Assembly (NCBI GenBank): GCA_964538025.1
Contig: CAZICZ010000009.1
Location: forward strand, 1 to 64,000
Direction: 5' to 3'
DNA: 64,000 nt
From: UBA5078 sp964538025
Lineage (GTDB): Bacteria > Pseudomonadota > Gammaproteobacteria > Pseudomonadales > Pseudohongiellaceae
The notes below the pieces were generated by a model. That model did no database searches, was not told the DNA's origin, and saw only the letters and a list, made by a program, of their open reading frames with translations. Below are positions 59,729 through 64,000 of this stretch, piece by piece. The translations under genes were made by a program, and so were the position numbers. Each line of letters opens with the position of its first letter. Positions within the stretch are counted from its first letter, which is position 1.

Positions 59729-61132
59729 ATGCCACTGACGCCCCGCTCGCCGTCCTTCCTGCATGCCCTGCTGTGTTTCGGCGGCAATTGCCTGATGATC
59801 TCAACGGGTCTGTTTGTCTTTTCCATCAGCCTGCACATCGTGCTGTTCTTCTGTCTTTTGTGGAGTGCCCTGCACGCCTGGCTCCTGGGACATGATTTCA
59901 GCGCCATCCGCGTGATGATGAACACGGGAATCAGCAACGCCCTGCCGGCGATTTACATCTTTGTGCTTATCGGGATGGTCATTGCCGCCTTTATGCAGAG
60001 CGGCACCGTTGCCGCGCTCATTTACCACGGACTGAACCTGCTCAGCCCTGGTCTGTTCCTGGCAGCCTCCCTGCTGCTGTGCAGCCTGATGTCTGTGGCC
60101 ACCGGGACCTCATGGGGCACCGCCGGCACGCTGGGCGTCGTGCTGATGGGAATTGGCTCCGCCCTGCAGATCCCGCTGCCGCTGGTGGCGGGGACTGTGG
60201 TGGCCGGGGCTACCTTTGGCGACAAGCTCTCGCCGATTTCCGACACCACCAATCTGGCGGCCATGAGCGCCCACACCTCGCTCTATCGCCATATCGGCGC
60301 GATGCTCTACACCACTGTCCCGAGTTTTGTTCTCAGCCTCTTGCTGCTCAGTGCAATCGGGTTCTCCTATGCCGACAACCCGTTGCCGGTGGACACCATT
60401 GGCCGGATGCAAGAGGCTCTGGCATCCCATTACTCACTGTCTCTGACGGCCACCTTGCTGCCCCTGCTGGTCATGCTCGTGCTGAGCATGCGACGGCTGT
60501 CGCCCGAAATCAGCATGAGCGCCAGCATCCTGACGGCCGTTGCGGTGGCCGTGCTTTATCAGGAGCGCTCGCTGGTGGAGGTCCTGAACAGCCTCTGGAG
60601 CAACACGCCCGGACAAACGGGCATCGACAGCCTGGACAGCCTGCTTGGTCGCGGCGGCATCGCCAGCATGAGCTGGACGCTGCTGCTGTCCCTGATGGCC
60701 CTGGCCCTCGGCGGCATCCTTTACCACGCGGGCATCCTGCAGGCACTGCTCGCCGCCCTCATTGCTCGGGTGCAGCGCACGGTGACCCTGCTGGCCAGTA
60801 CCATGGCCACCGGACTGGTGGGCAACCTCGGCATGGGGGAGGCCTATATCAGCATCATTCTCAGTTGCCAGCTCTTCCGGGAAGCCTATGCCCGCAAGCA
60901 GCTCGACCCCGCGCTTCTGTCTCGCTCGGTGGAGGAAGGCGCCACACTGAGCACCGGCCTGATCCCGTGGACGACCGCCGGGGCTTTCTATGCCAGCACG
61001 CTGGGCGTGTCGGTTCTCGACTATGCGCCCTACGCCTTTTTCAACTACCTGAATCCTCTCGTCTCGTTGGGGATGGCGGCCGCGGGACTTGGCCTTTTGC
61101 GAAAGGCTCGTCAGAATGCAGCGAAAAAATAG
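59729..61132 (+). CDS. NhaC-family Na+/H+ antiporter-like carrier
   Basis: 467 residues with about eleven membrane segments. Family motifs: VATGTSWGTAGTLGVVL, AGATFGDKLSPISDTTNLAAMSA (the NhaC ion signature), MSWTLLLSLMALALGGILYHAGIL and STMATGLVGNLGMGEAYISIIL. It restores the Na+ gradient or carries an anion. GAGGAA precedes the ATG. It is paired with the AGCS symporter and is followed 43 bases later by the M28-like gene. It is the second NhaC of the window, again beside peptide-type hydrolases. Confidence 0.88.
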   Translation: MPLTPRSPSFLHALLCFGGNCLMISTGLFVFSISLHIVLFFCLLWSALHAWLLGHDFSAIRVMMNTGISNALPAIYIFVLIGMVIAAFMQSGTVAALIYHGLNLLSPGLFLAASLLLCSLMSVATGTSWGTAGTLGVVLMGIGSALQIPLPLVAGTVVAGATFGDKLSPISDTTNLAAMSAHTSLYRHIGAMLYTTVPSFVLSLLLLSAIGFSYADNPLPVDTIGRMQEALASHYSLSLTATLLPLLVMLVLSMRRLSPEISMSASILTAVAVAVLYQERSLVEVLNSLWSNTPGQTGIDSLDSLLGRGGIASMSWTLLLSLMALALGGILYHAGILQALLAALIARVQRTVTLLASTMATGLVGNLGMGEAYISIILSCQLFREAYARKQLDPALLSRSVEEGATLSTGLIPWTTAGAFYASTLGVSVLDYAPYAFFNYLNPLVSLGMAAAGLGLLRKARQNAAKK

Positions 61133-61175
61133 GCGAAGATAACGCCTGTCTCTCTCCATCATCAGGTTAATCACC

Positions 61176-62414
61176 ATGCCCCTTAGCCGACGCCACCTGC
61201 TTCACTGGATTGCCACTTCCCCTTTGCTCAGCCTGCCGATGAGAGGCATGGCGCAAGAGGCCAATGCGCGCGAAGCGCGGATTGCCGATGTCATCCGGGA
61301 ATATTCCGCGCAGGGGTATCACCGCACTGGGACGGCCGTGGACACGGTCAGCGGTGCATGGCTGGCGGACCGTATTCAGGCGCTGGGGGCTCCATCCTTT
61401 CTGGACCCGGTGCCTTTCGAGCGGGTGAATGTGATTTATACCAGCTTCGCCTTCGACGGCATGCTGATGGAGGGGGTGCCCCTGTATGACTGCCAGTACA
61501 CCGATGTGGAAGGTGTCACGGGTGTGCTGGGTGCGCTGGACAGCGGTGCCGATATCGGGGTTCTCATGCTCCCGGCAACCAGCAGCAGCCCTGCCCATGA
61601 GCGGCTGGCGCAGGCGCGACGCAACCATGAGCACAAGGCCATCGTGGTGGTGACTGATGCAAGCTACCCGGCCGATGGCGTCGCCACCCTGAACGCGGAA
61701 GACTACCGCTCTCCCTTCGGCCCTCCGGTGTTGCAGGTCCCCAATCGGCACTGGAGTGCGATTCAGGCAGCGATGTCGGCAGGGGAAACCGGGACCGTCG
61801 TCGCGTTATGCGAGCGGGTTCCCGGGACGGCCTACAATGTCAGCGCGCGCATCGAGGGACGCAATCCTGATCTGGCACCCATGGTGATTGTGACGCCGCG
61901 CAGCGGCTGGTGGCGCTGTGCGTCCGAACGCGGTGGCGGCCTTGCCTTGATGCTGGAGCTGATGCAGGATTTGCTGGCCTCACAGCCTGCCCGCAGCGTG
62001 TTCTTCACGGCCAACTCCGGCCATGAGCTCAGCCATCTGGGCATGGACCAGATGATGGAGGAAAATCCGACGCTCGCCGCCGGGGCCAATCTCTGGATTC
62101 ATCTGGGCGCCAATTTTGCTGCCACGGGCTCGCAGATCCGCCTGCAATACGCGCACGACGGTATCCGGCAAATGAGTCAGCGCCGCCTGCGGGACCTGCG
62201 CATGGAGCCCGATGTGGAGACGCCGCTTGGCACACGCCCGCTGGGGGAGGCCCGCAATATTCATGATGTGAACGGGCATTACTTGTCGCTGCTTGGCAGC
62301 AACCCGCTGTTCCATCACCCGGATGACCGCTGGCCCACGGCGGTGGATGTGAGTACAACGGCCCGCTGGGCGGAGGCCTTCTCACGCATCGTGTTGCCGC
62401 TGGCGCAGGCCTAG
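61176..62414 (+). CDS. Tat-exported M28-like protein with a degenerate metal site
   Basis: 412 residues. SRRHLLHW near the start fits a Tat signal (cleaved after GMAQ). Residues about 80-215 look like a PA domain; 218-410 follow the M28 aminopeptidase fold (YNVSARIEGRNP, LALMLELMQDLLAS, SVFFTANSGHELSHLG, then SNPLFHHPDDRWPTAVD). Where M28 has His-x-Asp and an Asp-Asn-x-x-Gly, this has PRS (241-243) and SERG (250-253). The catalytic Glu-Glu is His283-Glu284. One C-terminal His (380 or 381) remains. So it has probably lost classical di-zinc catalysis and may bind, or use another site. Follows AGCS/NhaC. Confidence 0.75.
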   Translation: MPLSRRHLLHWIATSPLLSLPMRGMAQEANAREARIADVIREYSAQGYHRTGTAVDTVSGAWLADRIQALGAPSFLDPVPFERVNVIYTSFAFDGMLMEGVPLYDCQYTDVEGVTGVLGALDSGADIGVLMLPATSSSPAHERLAQARRNHEHKAIVVVTDASYPADGVATLNAEDYRSPFGPPVLQVPNRHWSAIQAAMSAGETGTVVALCERVPGTAYNVSARIEGRNPDLAPMVIVTPRSGWWRCASERGGGLALMLELMQDLLASQPARSVFFTANSGHELSHLGMDQMMEENPTLAAGANLWIHLGANFAATGSQIRLQYAHDGIRQMSQRRLRDLRMEPDVETPLGTRPLGEARNIHDVNGHYLSLLGSNPLFHHPDDRWPTAVDVSTTARWAEAFSRIVLPLAQA

Positions 62415-62447
62415 CGTCGGCGTCTCCGCCCGCGCTTCGGGACCGCT

Positions 62448-62488
62448 AAAAAAAAGGGCGATGCCTCTTATGGAAGCATCGCCCTTTT
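62448..62488. terminator. Bidirectional intrinsic terminator
   Basis: AAAAGGGCGATGC pairs with GCATCGCCCTTTT; A-run and T-run flank it. It lies between convergent genes ending at 62414 and 62503. Confidence 0.88.
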
Positions 62489-62502
62489 CCATTCGTGCTG
62501 GC

Positions 62503-64000
62503 TTAGTACCCGACAGCGGCACCGTCTCCGGCACGTGAATCGGATCCCCCGAGGAAGAGCCCACTGTCCCGATCATGGTACACGCCCATCGCTGTGCCCT
62601 GCTCGCCACGCGCACGCAGCTCGTGCCCCATGTCTTCATAGAGCGCCATGCTGTCGGTGGAGAAACCACTGCCCTCGAAGCTGGTGACATCCGGCAGCCA
62701 TTGATGGTGGATGCGCGGCGCCTCCACCGCTTCCGCGATGTTCATGTCGAAGTCCACCACATTCATGATGGCTTGCAGCGTAGTGTTGATAATGGTGCGC
62801 CCGCCCGGGCTGCCAATCGCAAACAGGGGCTTGCCGCCACGCGCCACGATGGTAGGCGCCATGCTGGAGAGCATGCGCTTTTGCGGGGCGATCAGGTTCG
62901 GCGCAGTGCCGATCTGCCCGTTGCGATTGGTGACGCCGGGGACGGCATTGAAGTCACCCATTTCGTTATTGAGCAGATAACCCGCACCTTCCGCCACAAT
63001 GCGGGACCCATAGCCGTTCTCCAGGGTATAGGTGAGGGAGACCATGTTGCCGTCCTTGTCCACCACGGAAAAATGGGTGGTGTCCTCACTTTCATAGACG
63101 GACGCGAAAGCCTTTTCATCGCTCACGGACGCCTTGGCCATGTCGATCGTGGCCCGCAGGCGTGCCGCGTAGTCCTTGTCCATGAGCCGGTCCAAGGGCA
63201 TGCTCTCGTTGAAATCAGGGTCCCCTAAATGTTCCGCGCGATCCGCGTAGGCGCGGCGCATGGCCTCGGTGAGCAGGTGCAGATACTGCGCCGAATTATG
63301 GCCGTAGGAGCCCATGTCAAAGCCTTCCAGAATGTTCAGCATCTCGATCAGTGTCACGCCGCCGGAGCTGGGCGGTGGCATGCTGACGATCTCGTAGCCA
63401 CGGTAGGTGCCACGCACCGGTGCCCGTTCGATCGCCTCGTACTTTTCAAGATCCTCTTCCGTGATGATGCCGCCGTTGGCGCGCATGAAGTCCGCCAGCA
63501 TCTTGGCGTTCTCGCCCTTGTAGAATCCGTCGCGTCCCTGTTCCTGAATCAGCTGGAGGGTACGGGCGAGGTCCGGCTGCTTCCAGGTATCCCCCAGCTC
63601 ATAGGGGCTGCCATCCGCCTTGAGGAAGACTTTGGCAGAGGACGGGTATTGGTCCCAGAACGACTGGTTGCTGCGAAAGCCGGTATACAGTTCCCAGGTG
63701 ATGGGAATTCCGTCCCGGGCGAGCGCAACGGCAGGCGCAACGAGATCTGCCCACGGCAATTTGCCAAGGCTTTGATGGGCCTTGTACATGCCGGCCACGG
63801 TCCCGGGAACGCCTACTGAAAGCAGGGAGCGGTGATTGGAGTTGTTCACCACCTCGCCGTCCAGTCCGAGATACATGCGCTCCGTCGCCGCCAGTGGCGC
63901 CTTTTCACGGAAATCGAAGGTCGTGGCATGGCCATCTTCGCCGTGATAGACCATGAAGCCACCGCCACCGATGTTGCCCGCGCTCGGCCAGGTCACCGCC
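62503..64000 (-). CDS. Gamma-glutamyltransferase, N-terminus cut off by window edge
   Basis: About 499 residues are in view and the frame runs off the right edge; the signal peptide and first part are missing. It cleaves the gamma-glutamyl bond of glutathione and related peptides in the periplasm. The self-cleavage site and nucleophile Thr are in SEDTTHFSVVDKDGNMVSL; GGGGFMVYH, DFREKAP, PPPSSGGVTLIEMLNILE, MLSSMAPTIV and GSPGGRTIINTTLQ are family motifs. Its end lies beside the M28-like gene, convergent. With the AGCS symporter it fits peptide and glutathione catabolism. Confidence 0.93.
   Translation of the reverse strand, partial: AVTWPSAGNIGGGGFMVYHGEDGHATTFDFREKAPLAATERMYLGLDGEVVNNSNHRSLLSVGVPGTVAGMYKAHQSLGKLPWADLVAPAVALARDGIPITWELYTGFRSNQSFWDQYPSSAKVFLKADGSPYELGDTWKQPDLARTLQLIQEQGRDGFYKGENAKMLADFMRANGGIITEEDLEKYEAIERAPVRGTYRGYEIVSMPPPSSGGVTLIEMLNILEGFDMGSYGHNSAQYLHLLTEAMRRAYADRAEHLGDPDFNESMPLDRLMDKDYAARLRATIDMAKASVSDEKAFASVYESEDTTHFSVVDKDGNMVSLTYTLENGYGSRIVAEGAGYLLNNEMGDFNAVPGVTNRNGQIGTAPNLIAPQKRMLSSMAPTIVARGGKPLFAIGSPGGRTIINTTLQAIMNVVDFDMNIAEAVEAPRIHHQWLPDVTSFEGSGFSTDSMALYEDMGHELRARGEQGTAMGVYHDRDSGLFLGGSDSRAGDGAAVGY

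Noticed and set aside
1..64000. CRISPR arrays, rRNA genes, complete tRNA genes and transposase genes
   Set aside because: I saw no regularly spaced repeats, rRNA signature, complete tRNA or transposase motif anywhere in the window.

Overview
The window looks like a piece of chromosome from an aerobic, heterotrophic Gammaproteobacterium of marine type. The grounds are three large TonB-dependent receptors with the plug-start motif EEVVVTGSYIR or similar, many Sec, Tat and lipoprotein signal peptides, Na+-driven carriers (two NhaC-type, one AGCS), several secreted amidohydrolases and beta-propellers, strong Shine-Dalgarno sites and many intrinsic terminators. I cannot name the genus from the sequence alone.

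Layout. 1-1461 is the right end of an integrated element: a tyrosine recombinase running off the left edge, then the 3' half of a tRNA-Ile(CAU) gene, which is the att scar. 1.6-8.1 kb holds a secreted EEP-family hydrolase, a DUF5916/CBM9 outer-membrane-type protein, a calcium-repeat secreted protein with a Lys/Ser tail, a RidA protein and a small membrane protein. 8.2-13.4 kb is a leftward operon (unknown secreted protein, NhaC antiporter, metallo-beta-lactamase-fold hydrolase, amidohydrolase). 13.6-15.9 kb is a two-gene operon for a cytochrome c / PHM-like copper monooxygenase fusion and a coupled secreted partner, preceded by a perfect FNR/Anr box. 16-36 kb alternates TonB receptors with envelope proteins (Omp85-like, DUF305/LVIVD, a PAL-like NHL lipoprotein), plus a Sua5-type tRNA-modification enzyme and a DUF1295/methyltransferase pair. 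36.5-42 kb has a CadC-like regulator broken by one extra C in a C7 tract, a GNAT, and a TPR/cytochrome b561 pair.

42-53 kb is the most unusual block. It starts with an isolated 24-codon gene that has its own promoter, near-perfect Shine-Dalgarno and terminator. A compact cluster follows: CDP-alcohol phosphatidyltransferase, LPG-synthase-type membrane protein, a PTPS variant with Cys replaced by Glu, MDR dehydrogenase, RibD-C reductase, GT4 glycosyltransferase, methyltransferase and LTA-synthase-like sulfatase. It is packed with ATGA overlaps and I do not recognise it as a described pathway. 53-64 kb has a glutathione peroxidase, a tandem pair of NHL propellers (one with a full PAL-like active site, one with every such residue replaced), a MATE pump, and an AGCS / NhaC / M28-like / gamma-glutamyltransferase peptide-catabolism group.

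Themes. (1) Uptake and periplasmic breakdown of peptides and acyl-amino acids. (2) A PHM-like monooxygenase and PAL-like propellers in one neighbourhood, which together resemble the two halves of eukaryotic peptide alpha-amidation. (3) A candidate pterin/glyco-lipid cluster. Functions beyond family level are inferred. All motif alignments were made by eye.
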